Part shown: positions 1 to 8,977 of the stretch, piece after piece
Layout: each line of letters opens with the position of its first letter
Numbering within the stretch: the stretch's first letter is position 1
From: CAIXDN01 sp964482085
GTDB taxonomy: Bacteria; Patescibacteriota; Patescibacteriia; 2-12-FULL-60-25
Assembly (NCBI GenBank): GCA_964482085.1
Contig: CAYZVS010000006.1
Location: 1 to 64,000 of the forward strand
DNA length: 64,000 nucleotides
Direction: 5' to 3'
The notes under the pieces: model-generated
Seen by the model: only the letters and a program-made list of their open reading frames with translations
Told to the model about the DNA's origin: nothing
Databases searched by the model: none
Position numbers and translations under genes: made by a program

Positions 1-3000
1 CAACCACAAACGTGTCAGCAGTGACTGCGCTGTCTTCCTCGATAAGTAATCCATCCGCTGTATAGGTTCCGATGGTATACGTCCCACCAATACCAGCGGT
101 TGCCGTATTTACGATCCCTGAGATAGTGCATGTCTGAGCACCCGCGGTTTCCGCTGTTCCTCCGCTGCGCGTGATAATAACTGTTGTACCCGTAACCGAG
201 GTTCCAAAAGCTCCGTCCATGCTAGAACAGGTGGCTCCAGAAGCACCAGAGGTATTGAAGGCGGTGGAATAAGTGATCCGGATGCTTCCATTTGCTGGAA
301 TACCCAACGCTTGTGTAAAAATAATGGTATTAGCGGAATTAGCACTGACGATTAATGAGGCTGGTTGAACATTTGTCGATGTTAAGATTCCTGATGCAGA
401 GAACGTATCACCTGCAATCGCCGTATTCTCATCGATAGTGATATCGCCAAATGTTTTTGTTCTAAGCGTGTAAGCGCCACCCGCGCCAGCGGACAGGGGA
501 TTACGAACATTCGGAATCAAACAGCTGAAAGAAGGGTTGGCTGAAGTAACCGATCCACCGCTTCTCAAGCCCGTAATCGTTTGTCCTGAAATCGAGAATG
601 AAACACTACCCGTTAAGCCAGTACAAGAAATTGTGCTGGTAGAAACGCCTCCAAGGTAAAATCCAGCAGGGAATGAGATATCAAATTTCCCATCAGAAGG
701 AAGAGGATTCGTGGCATTGATAATCGTCGTAACAGTTCCCGTGGCACTCGTTAAGAGCGTATCCGGCTCAACGTTTCCAGCGAGAGTGCCAGCTAGCAGG
801 GTGTCAGAAGGCACGCTTGCGGAAGAGATCAGTGTGCCAAGAGAGTCTCTTAGTGCGAGGCTATAGGCGCCTGTTGATCCGCTCACTGTCCGATTTTTAA
901 TGGATGAAACAGTACACGAGATCGTTCCATTGGCCGTACCGGTAGAATTCCCAAGGCGAGTAATGATAAGACTGCCAGTACCGGATGCGCTAACGGCGAC
1001 ACCTCCACCAATACCAGTACAGTTCACGCTGGTTGCTCCACCAGTCAAAAAATCGGAAGGAAAATCGGCGTGAATGGTGGCATCGCTCGGCATGCCATTC
1101 GCAAACCCAAAGAGAATAGTCGCGGTTGTTGTCGCTCCTACCGCAAGGCTAAGCGGCTCAATGTTTGATCCTGTTAATGCTCCCGGAATAGTGATTATAT
1201 CGGCAGTTGGAACATCATTTCCAATGATCACACCCGTCTTATCGAGGACACGTAACGTATATGTTCCTGTTGAACCTGTTGCAGATGGATTCTTGATTCC
1301 GTTCACATGACAGGTTTTTACCCCTGTACCAACAGTCGTTCCTGTTCCGTCGCGAGTAATTATAAGGCTTTGACCACTCGTACTCATGGTGAAACCGCCG
1401 TCAAAGCCAGTACAAGTAGTACTTGTAACTCCCGTTAGATCATATCCAGCTCCATAAACAACCAAGAGTGAAGACTGCTGAGGGATGTTTACGCTCGTCG
1501 TAAAATTAATATCTTGATCCGTCTTAACTCTTTGCACGAGGCTGACGGGTTGAACATTGGTACCCGTAAGCGTAACGGGAGCGATATACGTATCGCTCGC
1601 AATCGCTGCCCAGTCGATAGGCGTCATCGCCGCATTCGTGGTCGTGACATTATAAAAGCCGCTTGCTCCAGCGCTGCTTCGATTACGGACATCGTTAAGA
1701 GTGCACTCGACGGCAATGCCCGCAGTTGAAGTAGTTCCTCCAGAGCGAGTTAGAATGACCTGTCTCGTACCAGTCGTCGTTACGATGCTTCCGTCAAAAC
1801 CGCTGCAAGTTGCACTATTTGTAGCAGCCGTAGAAAAACCGTTGTTATACGTAATTAATATTTTTCCATTCGGTGGGATAGGATTTGCTGTCGTGAACTG
1901 AACAGTATGTATCTGTGTGGAGCTTGAAACAAGGTTTTCCGGGGTAATGTCTGTCGAGGATAGTGTTCCAGGGGTGAGTACGATGGACGGAACCGTCACA
2001 TTGCTCTCTATGGTATTCCCTGGAGCCGTCTCATCCAAAATCGTAATAGAAAACGTTCCAGTGGAACCAGAGATTGTTCTATTTTTTATACCGGTAATGA
2101 TACAGGATTCAGCACCTGCGAGGTCACCAGTCGTAAGTGCCGTGATAACCGTGACAGAATTGGTTGTGGTAGAGAAGGTTTCCGTACCAACGATGCTCGC
2201 GCAAACCACACTACTTACTTGATTCGTTGCAAAATCAGATGGAAAAGTAATCTTAATTTGAGCGCCAATAGGGGTAGTGGTTGAATGAGTGTATGTGACA
2301 GTTGCGTTGGTGGTCGCGCCTGCCACGGAGGAGGTAAGAGCTACGCCTGTTGAAGAGAGCGTCGGCGAACTATAAAACGTGTTACCAGGTACCGTGCTGC
2401 TTGCATCTGTGACATTGCCAAGCGCGTCTTGCGTTGAAAGCGAATAATTACCGCCAAAGCCTGCAGATGGTGATTTTATGCCGCTGACAAGACAGGTCTC
2501 AGCGCCGGCAGTTTGATTGGTTCCCGTACCGTCTCTTACAAGGTTGATTGTTTGACCAGCCCGAACCAGTGAGAACCCGCCATCCATAGAGGTACAGGTT
2601 GGATCATGTGCGCCGCTAACATCAAATCCTGCAGGGTAAGTCAGTGAAATCCTGCCATCGGTTGTGAGAACATTAATATTTGTAAAAGAGATCGTGTGAC
2701 GCGCGACCGTGCCTGCAACCTGATTTTCCGGGGTAATTCTGGCAACACTAAACGTCCCTGTCGTAGCGATGATGTCTGTTGCTACTGCTGCATCTTGATC
2801 GAGTATGGTGTCGGAGGCGTTTGTGATCTGAATCGTGTAAGTACCTGCGCTGCCTGCAGATGTTGGATTAGATATCCCGTTAATCGTACACGTTTGCGCA
2901 CCAACAGGCTCTGTCGTTCCTGTTCCATCGCGTGTGATGGTCACGGTCTGTCCAGAGACACTCGTAGAAAATCCTCCGTTCATTGTGGAGCAGGTTCCAT

Positions 3001-3229
3001 TGGATGCAGAAGCAACATTATACCCAGCAGGGAACACAGCTTTTACTTTTCCCGTAGCCGGAAGACTGGCCACGATTGTGAACGTCAAGGTTACGGTTGT
3101 GCGGTTAGAAACAACGAGGTTAGCCGGTTGCACATTGGTGACAGACATGGCCAAAACCAACATCGGGAAAGCTAGCCAAGAGACGAGTGCGCCTGCTACC
3201 AGGGACAGCCTCAAAAAGATCGATTTCAT
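1..3229 (-). CDS. Secreted repeat surface protein, C-terminus beyond the left edge
   Basis: An uninterrupted reading frame runs from ATG at 3229 to the left edge (1076 codons, no stop). It starts with a signal peptide (MKSIFLRLSL..., cleavage probably after the FPMLVLA region). About eight repeats of roughly 131 residues follow. Each opens with a motif like NVQPANLVV, ITPENQVAG, NIEPLSLAV or NVEPDTLL, has a central TCTSMDGGF-like segment and a TRDGTGT-like segment, and closes with a C..NGI.NP..AG..G.Y.I motif. The period is about 395 bases. Cysteines come in two conserved places per repeat, suggesting a disulfide or paired strands in each beta-rich unit. No Shine-Dalgarno site is visible; an extended -10 box lies 7 bases before the ATG. 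It is most likely a cell-surface or fibre protein; I recognise no named family. Its true length is unknown because it is cut. Confidence 0.85.
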   Translation of the reverse strand, partial: MKSIFLRLSLVAGALVSWLAFPMLVLAMSVTNVQPANLVVSNRTTVTLTFTIVASLPATGKVKAVFPAGYNVASASNGTCSTMNGGFSTSVSGQTVTITRDGTGTTEPVGAQTCTINGISNPTSAGSAGTYTIQITNASDTILDQDAAVATDIIATTGTFSVARITPENQVAGTVARHTISFTNINVLTTDGRISLTYPAGFDVSGAHDPTCTSMDGGFSLVRAGQTINLVRDGTGTNQTAGAETCLVSGIKSPSAGFGGNYSLSTQDALGNVTDASSTVPGNTFYSSPTLSSTGVALTSSVAGATTNATVTYTHSTTTPIGAQIKITFPSDFATNQVSSVVCASIVGTETFSTTTNSVTVITALTTGDLAGAESCIITGIKNRTISGSTGTFSITILDETAPGNTIESNVTVPSIVLTPGTLSSTDITPENLVSSSTQIHTVQFTTANPIPPNGKILITYNNGFSTAATNSATCSGFDGSIVTTTGTRQVILTRSGGTTSTAGIAVECTLNDVRNRSSAGASGFYNVTTTNAAMTPIDWAAIASDTYIAPVTLTGTNVQPVSLVQRVKTDQDINFTTSVNIPQQSSLLVVYGAGYDLTGVTSTTCTGFDGGFTMSTSGQSLIITRDGTGTTVGTGVKTCHVNGIKNPSATGSTGTYTLRVLDKTGVIIGNDVPTADIITIPGALTGSNIEPLSLAVGATTTATILFGFANGMPSDATIHADFPSDFLTGGATSVNCTGIGGGVAVSASGTGSLIITRLGNSTGTANGTISCTVSSIKNRTVSGSTGAYSLALRDSLGTLISSASVPSDTLLAGTLAGNVEPDTLLTSATGTVTTIINATNPLPSDGKFDISFPAGFYLGGVSTSTISCTGLTGSVSFSISGQTITGLRSGGSVTSANPSFSCLIPNVRNPLSAGAGGAYTLRTKTFGDITIDENTAIAGDTFSASGILTSTNVQPASLIVSANSANTIIFTQALGIPANGSIRITYSTAFNTSGASGATCSSMDGAFGTSVTGTTVIITRSGGTAETAGAQTCTISGIVNTATAGIGGTYTIGTYTADGLLIEEDSAVTADTFVV

Positions 3230-3236
3230 GTATAAA

Positions 3237-3245
3237 ACCCTAGCA
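3237..3245 (-). promoter_or_regulatory. Extended -10 box (TGCTAGGGT) for the repeat surface protein
   Basis: On the minus strand TGC-TAGGGT ends 7 bases before the ATG at 3229. Transcription would start within a few bases of the start codon, giving an almost leaderless mRNA. No good -35 hexamer is seen; the TGn extension may compensate. Confidence 0.45.
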
Positions 3246-3277
3246 TAGAAGAACCCTGGAATCTATATCTGAGTCCT

Positions 3278-4411
3278 CTAACCAGACATCTGTTTAAATC
3301 GATACTGATAAAGCCATTCACGAATACGAGGCACGAGGCTTGTTTTAATCGTAAATAGGCGCAAATCTAAGAACCCGGTATTTCCCAAACTGATCAGGTT
3401 GCCTCGATTCGTATATTGAAAGTGAATCGGTGGAAGATCTTGGCAGGCTCTGGCAGCATTTTCCGCAAGACAAAGGCCCATAGGCATCGCCGTTTGGGCA
3501 TTCTTTGGGATAATGACATTTGACTCCTTATAGTTAGCCGCATCTCCACCAGAAAAGACCATGGGTTCAATAGAGAGGCTGCGGTCGATCGCATACCCTG
3601 CACGGTCACCAACCACAGCGGGTTCCATCGGTATGAGATTGGCTTCAATGCCAGCACACCAAATAACGATCTGTGAAGGAACAATGGAACCCTTACTTGT
3701 CATCACCTGTGTTGCTGAAACTTCGGATACAGGTTCACCCAAATACACTCGGTATCCCTGTACGCCAAGTTCACGCATGGTGCCGTCCACAATACCGTTT
3801 GGAAAACCAGGGAGGATCTGAGGCCCACCTTGCACGAGGCTAAAGGCGGCTGTTTTATAAAGCTCGAGCTTTCCTAGTTTTTCACATCGCTGTTTAAGGT
3901 AACCTCGTAACGCAAAAAGGCTTTCAATGCCACTCGGTCCCGCTCCAACGATAACGACACTCGGCGCAACTCCCGCTGAAAGAAGGGAGTCGATCTTTTG
4001 GTGGATTGTCACTACATCATCTGCTGTTTTAAGTGGGAATGTATAGTCCTTTGCGCCCGGAATGTTGTAATAGGCAGTTTTTGCCCCCGGACAATCGATC
4101 AAGCAGTCATAGCCGATCGTATGCATTCCCTGGGCATCCGTTATCTCGACCATCTTGCTTTTACGGTCGATCCGACTCGCTGTTCCATGAATGAAAGTAA
4201 ATCCATCCTTTTGAGCGGCATCCGCAAAGTCGATTGTATAGTCCTTCGGTTGTTTGGTTCCTGCTAAACCATCGATAAGCCAAGGAGAGAATGTAAACTG
4301 ATCGCGGCTATCCACAAGAATAACCTTGAATCCGTTAGGGCGCTTGGCAAGATTGCGGGTCGCGCGTAAGCCAGCAAATCCTCCACCAATAACAACAATG
4401 CGTTTTGACAT
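3278..4411 (-). CDS. NAD(P)/FAD-dependent oxidoreductase, type II NADH dehydrogenase-like
   Basis: This 377-residue flavoprotein resembles type II NADH dehydrogenases and sulfide:quinone reductases. An FAD-binding GGGFAG motif lies at residues 9-14 after a beta strand (RIVVIGGGFAGLRA), and a second Rossmann motif, VIVGAGPSGIES, lies in mid-protein for NAD(P)H. A GGDAA segment near residue 290 fits the second FAD contact. The C-terminal helix is amphipathic rather than clearly transmembrane, as in peripheral NDH-2 enzymes. It probably oxidises NAD(P)H with a quinone or another acceptor; the acceptor cannot be read from sequence. It sits 17 bases after the rhamnose fusion gene but has its own extended -10 box. 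Confidence 0.8.
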   Translation of the reverse strand: MSKRIVVIGGGFAGLRATRNLAKRPNGFKVILVDSRDQFTFSPWLIDGLAGTKQPKDYTIDFADAAQKDGFTFIHGTASRIDRKSKMVEITDAQGMHTIGYDCLIDCPGAKTAYYNIPGAKDYTFPLKTADDVVTIHQKIDSLLSAGVAPSVVIVGAGPSGIESLFALRGYLKQRCEKLGKLELYKTAAFSLVQGGPQILPGFPNGIVDGTMRELGVQGYRVYLGEPVSEVSATQVMTSKGSIVPSQIVIWCAGIEANLIPMEPAVVGDRAGYAIDRSLSIEPMVFSGGDAANYKESNVIIPKNAQTAMPMGLCLAENAARACQDLPPIHFQYTNRGNLISLGNTGFLDLRLFTIKTSLVPRIREWLYQYRFKQMSG

Positions 4412-4418
4412 GTGGTGG

Positions 4419-4427
4419 AGTATAGCA
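4419..4427 (-). promoter_or_regulatory. Extended -10 box (TGCTATACT) for the FAD oxidoreductase
   Basis: TGC-TATACT on the minus strand ends 7 bases before the ATG at 4411 and lies in the 17-base gap after the upstream gene. This allows separate, nearly leaderless transcription of the oxidoreductase. A -35 box is not evident. Confidence 0.5.
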
Positions 4428-4428
4428 G

Positions 4429-6063
4429 TTATGAAGCGTTATTTCTTGAAAAATACTCGTTGGCCCGTTGCAAACTTTCAAAGGTTCCAGCATCGGTCCA
4501 ATAGCCGCGTACGGGGCGAGCTACCAACTGTCGCTTCTGTAAATAGACATTATTCACATCAACGATTTCAAGTTCACCTCTCCCCGAAGGTTTCAGGATT
4601 TTAATGATGTCAAAGACCGAGCTGTCATAAATATAGAGTCCGGCTTGAGCAAAATTTGTTTTTGGATTCTTGGGTTTTTCTTCAATCGACAGAACATTTC
4701 CCATGGAATCAACTTCAACTACGCCAAAGCGATGAGCGTCAGGGACCGATTTATAGAACGTAACAGCGCCGCTCTGGAATGAGCTAATCGGCGCGCTGAA
4801 ATTATCTTCAAAAATATTATCGCCAAGAATGACCGTGACATGATCTTGTCCCACAAAATCTTCTGCCAATGCCAATGCGTGTGGAATGCCTCCCGCTTCA
4901 TCCTGAACGCGATATGTCAGTCTGCATCCGAGCTTGGAACCAGAGCCCAACAAATTCATAAAATGCCCGGCATGATCTGGTCCGGTTACAATCAAAATTT
5001 CACGAATGCCAGCATCGAGAAGTGTTTGTAATGGATAGAGAACCATTTGCTTGTCTGCGACGGGAAGCAGATGCTTGTTGGTAATATTCGTGAGTGGCGC
5101 AAGGCGCGTTCCTTTTCCTCCGGCAAGAATAACGCCCTTCATTCTTGGGACGTACGTATCGCGTAGCCCATAGCTCGTAGCAGGTGCTTTCAAAAAACTC
5201 GGCGTTGATGCTGCATGTTGCGTACTACGTGCTACATGCTGTGCGTATTTCATCATCGTATCGCGCAAAGCCACATCAATCGGGCGCATCTCAATACCGA
5301 GCGCGCGCATTCGTTCACTCTGCATGATGTTGTTTGAACGTTTCTTGGTTGCCAAACCTTTTGAGACAAGATCTTCTTCACGAATCCACTCGGTCTGATG
5401 ATTCGGATCAACAAGTTCACGATACAAGCTCATCAAATCACGATGGCGCATGATTCCAGGATTCACCGCATGAAAAATGCCGGTCGCTTTGCGTTGGATA
5501 AGTTGATAGCAAGCGTCAACCAAGTCTTTAATCACGGTCACGCTATTCTCAACGTCGATCACTTGCTTGTATTTGGCGAGTTTGTCGATGAGATTCCGCT
5601 CGCCTGGTCTGTCGTCAATCGGCATGCGTAGACGCACGATAGAAACATTTGGATATGTCATGAGCGGAAGCTCGGCGGCGTACTTGGCGCGTGAGTACGT
5701 TGCGCTTGGATTGGCATGATCGTCCTCCGTCCAACCACGTGGATCAGGGGATTGTCCGTAAAAGACACAGCCGCTGGAAAGATGGAGGAGATAGATCCCG
5801 CGTTCCTGACAGGCCTCGGCCAAAACCAAAGTACCAATCACGTTATCGTGCATGGTCTCCACCTGATGCGTCTCGCACCAGTCGACATTTGGCCGGCCTG
5901 TCCGGCCTGCGGCGTTCACAATCGCATCCGGCTTATGCTCATCGATTGCTTTAAGCACAGCAGCTTTATCGTCGATACGCGCATCCGTTCCGACAGCCTC
6001 TGCCCATGTCTCAAGCATGCGCCCGCCAATAAAGCCTTTTGATCCAAAAACAAGGATTTTCAT
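4429..6063 (-). CDS. Fused NRS/ER-like epimerase-reductase and RmlA nucleotidyltransferase
   Basis: A 544-residue two-domain enzyme for dTDP-L-rhamnose synthesis. Residues 1-285 are an extended SDR with an N-terminal GSKGFIGG nucleotide-binding motif, a Tyr-x3-Lys motif (YSRAK) and the segments AAGRTGRPNVDWC and TGIFHAVNPG. From memory these segments match plant NRS/ER (UER1) and the reductase half of RHM, which do both the 3,5-epimerase and 4-reductase steps. Residues 308-544 are a short RmlA (glucose-1-phosphate thymidylyltransferase) with GGKGTRLAPLT, the LGDNIF metal/nucleotide motif and the EEKPKNPK motif. The start at 6063 (MKILVFGSKG) is preferred over 6120 because the extra 19 residues are Cys/Lys-rich and unlike the family. 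TATAAT/TATATA lies 3-5 bases upstream. No rmlC is nearby, which fits a bifunctional first domain. Confidence 0.87.
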   Translation of the reverse strand: MKILVFGSKGFIGGRMLETWAEAVGTDARIDDKAAVLKAIDEHKPDAIVNAAGRTGRPNVDWCETHQVETMHDNVIGTLVLAEACQERGIYLLHLSSGCVFYGQSPDPRGWTEDDHANPSATYSRAKYAAELPLMTYPNVSIVRLRMPIDDRPGERNLIDKLAKYKQVIDVENSVTVIKDLVDACYQLIQRKATGIFHAVNPGIMRHRDLMSLYRELVDPNHQTEWIREEDLVSKGLATKKRSNNIMQSERMRALGIEMRPIDVALRDTMMKYAQHVARSTQHAASTPSFLKAPATSYGLRDTYVPRMKGVILAGGKGTRLAPLTNITNKHLLPVADKQMVLYPLQTLLDAGIREILIVTGPDHAGHFMNLLGSGSKLGCRLTYRVQDEAGGIPHALALAEDFVGQDHVTVILGDNIFEDNFSAPISSFQSGAVTFYKSVPDAHRFGVVEVDSMGNVLSIEEKPKNPKTNFAQAGLYIYDSSVFDIIKILKPSGRGELEIVDVNNVYLQKRQLVARPVRGYWTDAGTFESLQRANEYFSRNNAS

Positions 6064-6136
6064 ACTATTATATACCTTCGTCTTACACGAAAAACACCGA
6101 CATTTCGAGTTATGTGTCAACCATAGGACTTCTGCT

Positions 6137-7108
6137 TTAATTTACCAACGGCTTCCACCAAGATTCATTGTTTTTATACCACTCAACTGTTTCTGCTAAT
6201 CCTTGTTCGAATGTTTTTGCCGGCTCCCATCCAAGTTCATTTTTCGCTTTGCTTGAATCGATCGCATAGCGCCGATCATGTCCTTTTCGATCTTCAACAT
6301 ATTTGATCAGCGATTCCGGTTGGCCTGTTAGTTCAAGAATCTTTTTTACTACATCGATATTATGTCTCTCCGCATTTCCTCCCAAACAATACGTCTCACC
6401 AATTTCCCCTTTCGATAACACAGCTTCAATTCCGGCACAGTGATCCTCGACATGAATCCAATCACGAATGTTCATGCCATCGCCATACACTGGCAACGGA
6501 ATATCGCGCAAAGCATTCGTAATCATGAGCGGAATCAGCTTTTCCGGAAAGTGATATGGCCCATAATTATTGGAGCAATTAGAGATCGTGATCGGCAATC
6601 CATGCGTATGGAAATACGACCGTACAATATGATCGCTCGCCGCCTTTGATGCCGAGTACGGACTGCGCGGATCATACGGCGTGTCCTCATGAAACTTTTC
6701 TGTTGAGTTGATATTCAGCGATCCAAAAACTTCATCCGTAGAAATATGATGAAAACGTTTGACCTGCTCTCCGCGACGTCGAAATTCTTCTAGTAGCGTA
6801 TGTGTTCCAAGGATATTTGTTTCTAAAAAAATACGCGCTCCATCAATCGATCGATCGACATGCGACTCCGCCGCAAAGTGAACAACAACATCAACGTCGT
6901 TCATCGCTTTTTCCACGGTCGCGATATCTCGAATATCGCCATGGATAAATGTGTGACGCGTTCCATCAATAGCGTCCAGATTTCTCGGGTTACCAGCATA
7001 GGTCAGAGCATCCAGATTGGTAATTGTATCCTCTGGATGATTGGCAAGCCAATATCTCACAAAGTTTGATCCGATAAATCCCGCGCCTCCAGTTACAAGC
7101 AAATGCAT
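6137..7108 (-). CDS. rmlB: dTDP-glucose 4,6-dehydratase
   Basis: A 323-residue extended SDR, close to the usual RmlB length. It has the N-terminal NAD motif GGAGFIGSN, the DVVVHFAAESHVDRSI segment, the catalytic Tyr-x3-Lys (YSASK) preceded by STDEVFG, and the NNYGPYHFPEKLIP segment typical of RmlB. It converts dTDP-glucose to dTDP-4-keto-6-deoxyglucose, the substrate for the fused epimerase/reductase encoded 73 bases downstream on the same strand. It is divergent from the glycosyltransferase genes. There is no clear Shine-Dalgarno site. Confidence 0.93.
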   Translation of the reverse strand: MHLLVTGGAGFIGSNFVRYWLANHPEDTITNLDALTYAGNPRNLDAIDGTRHTFIHGDIRDIATVEKAMNDVDVVVHFAAESHVDRSIDGARIFLETNILGTHTLLEEFRRRGEQVKRFHHISTDEVFGSLNINSTEKFHEDTPYDPRSPYSASKAASDHIVRSYFHTHGLPITISNCSNNYGPYHFPEKLIPLMITNALRDIPLPVYGDGMNIRDWIHVEDHCAGIEAVLSKGEIGETYCLGGNAERHNIDVVKKILELTGQPESLIKYVEDRKGHDRRYAIDSSKAKNELGWEPAKTFEQGLAETVEWYKNNESWWKPLVN

Positions 7109-7130
7109 ACCATGGCATTTTTCATGAAGA

Positions 7131-7158
7131 TTGACGACTTGTCCAAGCGTGCTACGGT
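7131..7158 (+). promoter_or_regulatory. Candidate promoter for the glycosyltransferase operon
   Basis: TTGACG at 7131-7136, a 16-base spacer and TACGGT at 7153-7158, with 12 bases from there to the ATG at 7171. It lies in the short divergent gap between rmlB and the first GT2 gene. Confidence 0.45.
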
Positions 7159-7170
7159 TACAGGCGATTT

Positions 7171-8028
7171 ATGGCCCAATTAAGCCAAAAACAGTTAGCC
7201 GTAATTATTGTCGGCTGGAACGTAAAGGACGTGTTATTGAAGAACTTGGAACGCCTCATGCAAAGCCAAGGCGTCGATTTTGAAACCATTATCGTCGATA
7301 ATCATTCCAAAGACGGAACCGTTGAAGCAGTCCAATCCGCTTTCCCACAAGTGAAGTTGATCTCCAACCCAGAAAATCTTGGTTTCTCTAAAGCTTGTAA
7401 TCAAGGAATAGAAGCGTCCAATTCTCGTCACATCCTTCTGTTGAATCCCGACATGCTGGTCGAGACGGATGCTCTCGCTAAGACTGTTGCCTACCTCGAT
7501 GCACACCCGGACGTTGCTGTCGTGAGCGGTAAGCTGCTCGGTAATCACGATAAACTGATTCATCACTTCCGACGTTTCCCAGCTATCAGCGACCAGCTCG
7601 TTGTTATGTTGAAGCTTGGAAAAATCTTCCCGCGTTTACTCGATAAATATCACGCCAAAGATTTGGATCCTAATAAAGAACAGCAAGTCGATACGGTAAG
7701 AGGTTCCTACTTTGCGATCAACCGCACAGCTCTTGATGCGCTCGGAGTATTGGATGAGCGATATTTTATTTGGTTTGAAGAGGTTGATTATTGTAAGCGC
7801 GCGCATGCTCGCAAAATGCGTGTGATGTATGTTCCATCAATCGTCGCGCATGATTTGATTGGTGAAAGTTTTAAACAACGTCATCTGTTCTGGAAGCAAA
7901 CGCATTTCATGCGCTCGATGTTGTCCTACTTTGAAAAGTGGCATCCGGGTTGGCGCGTCTGGCTGATTATAATCGCCCGCCCAGGTGTACTTATTGCGGC
8001 AAAAGTCGCGGATTTATTGATGTATTGA
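7171..8028 (+). CDS. GT2 family glycosyltransferase, rhamnosyltransferase-like
   Basis: A 285-residue GT-A fold enzyme. A VIIVGWN start and an IIVDNHSKDGT nucleotide-binding segment are followed by NPENLGFSKACN and the LLLNPDM metal-site motif (NPD in place of DxD). The acceptor-side FEEVDYCKR motif follows near residue 210, and a C-terminal hydrophobic helix (LIIIARPGVLIAAKVA) may attach it to the membrane. The layout matches WbbL-type rhamnosyltransferases. The rml genes lie directly divergent, so L-rhamnose is a sensible donor, but specificity is not provable from sequence. It is the first of three GT2 genes; one base separates its TGA stop from the next ATG. Confidence 0.85.
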   Translation: MAQLSQKQLAVIIVGWNVKDVLLKNLERLMQSQGVDFETIIVDNHSKDGTVEAVQSAFPQVKLISNPENLGFSKACNQGIEASNSRHILLLNPDMLVETDALAKTVAYLDAHPDVAVVSGKLLGNHDKLIHHFRRFPAISDQLVVMLKLGKIFPRLLDKYHAKDLDPNKEQQVDTVRGSYFAINRTALDALGVLDERYFIWFEEVDYCKRAHARKMRVMYVPSIVAHDLIGESFKQRHLFWKQTHFMRSMLSYFEKWHPGWRVWLIIIARPGVLIAAKVADLLMY

Positions 8029-8029
8029 T

Positions 8030-8977
8030 ATGTCACGAGTTGCTGTACAAGTGATTCTCTACAAGAGCTCGGGACATCTCGAACCTCTTTTGGATTCATT
8101 AAAGTCACAGACATTTCATGACGTACGATATTTTTTTTACGATAATTCCATCGATGCTTTGGAGTCGGAGCGTTCACAGCGCATGATCGAGTCTGCCGGA
8201 ATCGAGCATGAATATATTATAGGAACAAAAAATATCGGTTTTGCCGGAGGTCACATGGAAATGTTTGCGATGCACTCGTCTCCGTTTGTCATGCTCTTGA
8301 ATGACGACGCTAAACTCGATGCGGATTACATGACGCAAGTCATGAATCGAATTGAATCTGACGATCGCATCGCGAGTGTCACCGGCCTCGTGTATCGCTT
8401 GGACGGAAAAACGATCGACACAACCGGACTTGATTACAGGTGTCTCGCGCGCGTCGTAGATCGCCAAGTCAAAACCGAGTCAGGAGAAGTTTTTGGGGTC
8501 TCAGGTGCCGTTGGTTTGTACCGTCGCTCCGCCATAGAAAAAGCTGGAGGTTTATTTGATCCAACATGGTTCATGTACAAAGAAGACGTTGATTTAGCGA
8601 TTCGTCTCCGTCGCGCAGGATTCATTGCATGGTTTGAGCCTCGTGCGATTGCATGGCATAAGCGTGGACTAAAAGCAGAAGGAAAAGGCTTTATTACGCG
8701 ACTGCTGGAAGAGAGAAAACGTCCGGTATTGCTACGTAAACACGCCTATATCAATCAGCATCACCTCTATACCCTGCACGCACATCCAGATCTCGGTTTT
8801 GATGACTTTTTGCTATCGCTCATTCAGGAGCTGGGCCGTACTTTTCTGGTTTTTCTAACCTCACCAATTGTTTGGATGAGCGTAGTTTGGTCTCTAGCAA
8901 AATCTTTTTCCTGCATGTGGGCCAAACGCCGTGAACTGGAAGCCCTAGGTCTCCCGCATACCCGCATGCGCATATGA
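8030..8977 (+). CDS. GT2 family glycosyltransferase
   Basis: A 315-residue GT-A enzyme. It has a VQVILYKSS start, a YFFYDNS segment, TKNIGFAGG, the metal-site motif MLLNDDA, and a KEDVDLAIRLRRAG motif late in the catalytic domain, all typical of GT2 rhamnosyl/galactosyl transferases of O-antigen-like clusters. A hydrophobic C-terminal helix (TFLVFLTSPIVWMSVVWSLA) suggests membrane attachment. It starts one base after the previous stop and overlaps the next gene by four bases (ATGA), so the three GT2 genes are probably translated together and act in one glycan assembly line. Sugar specificity is unknown. Confidence 0.84.
   Translation: MSRVAVQVILYKSSGHLEPLLDSLKSQTFHDVRYFFYDNSIDALESERSQRMIESAGIEHEYIIGTKNIGFAGGHMEMFAMHSSPFVMLLNDDAKLDADYMTQVMNRIESDDRIASVTGLVYRLDGKTIDTTGLDYRCLARVVDRQVKTESGEVFGVSGAVGLYRRSAIEKAGGLFDPTWFMYKEDVDLAIRLRRAGFIAWFEPRAIAWHKRGLKAEGKGFITRLLEERKRPVLLRKHAYINQHHLYTLHAHPDLGFDDFLLSLIQELGRTFLVFLTSPIVWMSVVWSLAKSFSCMWAKRRELEALGLPHTRMRI

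Noticed and set aside
2696..3248. Short plus-strand frames of 100-160 residues in the first 3.2 kb.
   Set aside because: The minus strand is one continuous frame with a signal peptide and regular repeats; the plus frames are Cys/Arg-rich shadows.
5200..5250. Imperfect repeats of CATGT/AGCACGTAGTACGC-like sequence in the linker of the rhamnose fusion gene.
   Set aside because: It encodes a plausible Ala/His/Thr linker between two domains and shows no convincing mobile-element or recombination-site structure.
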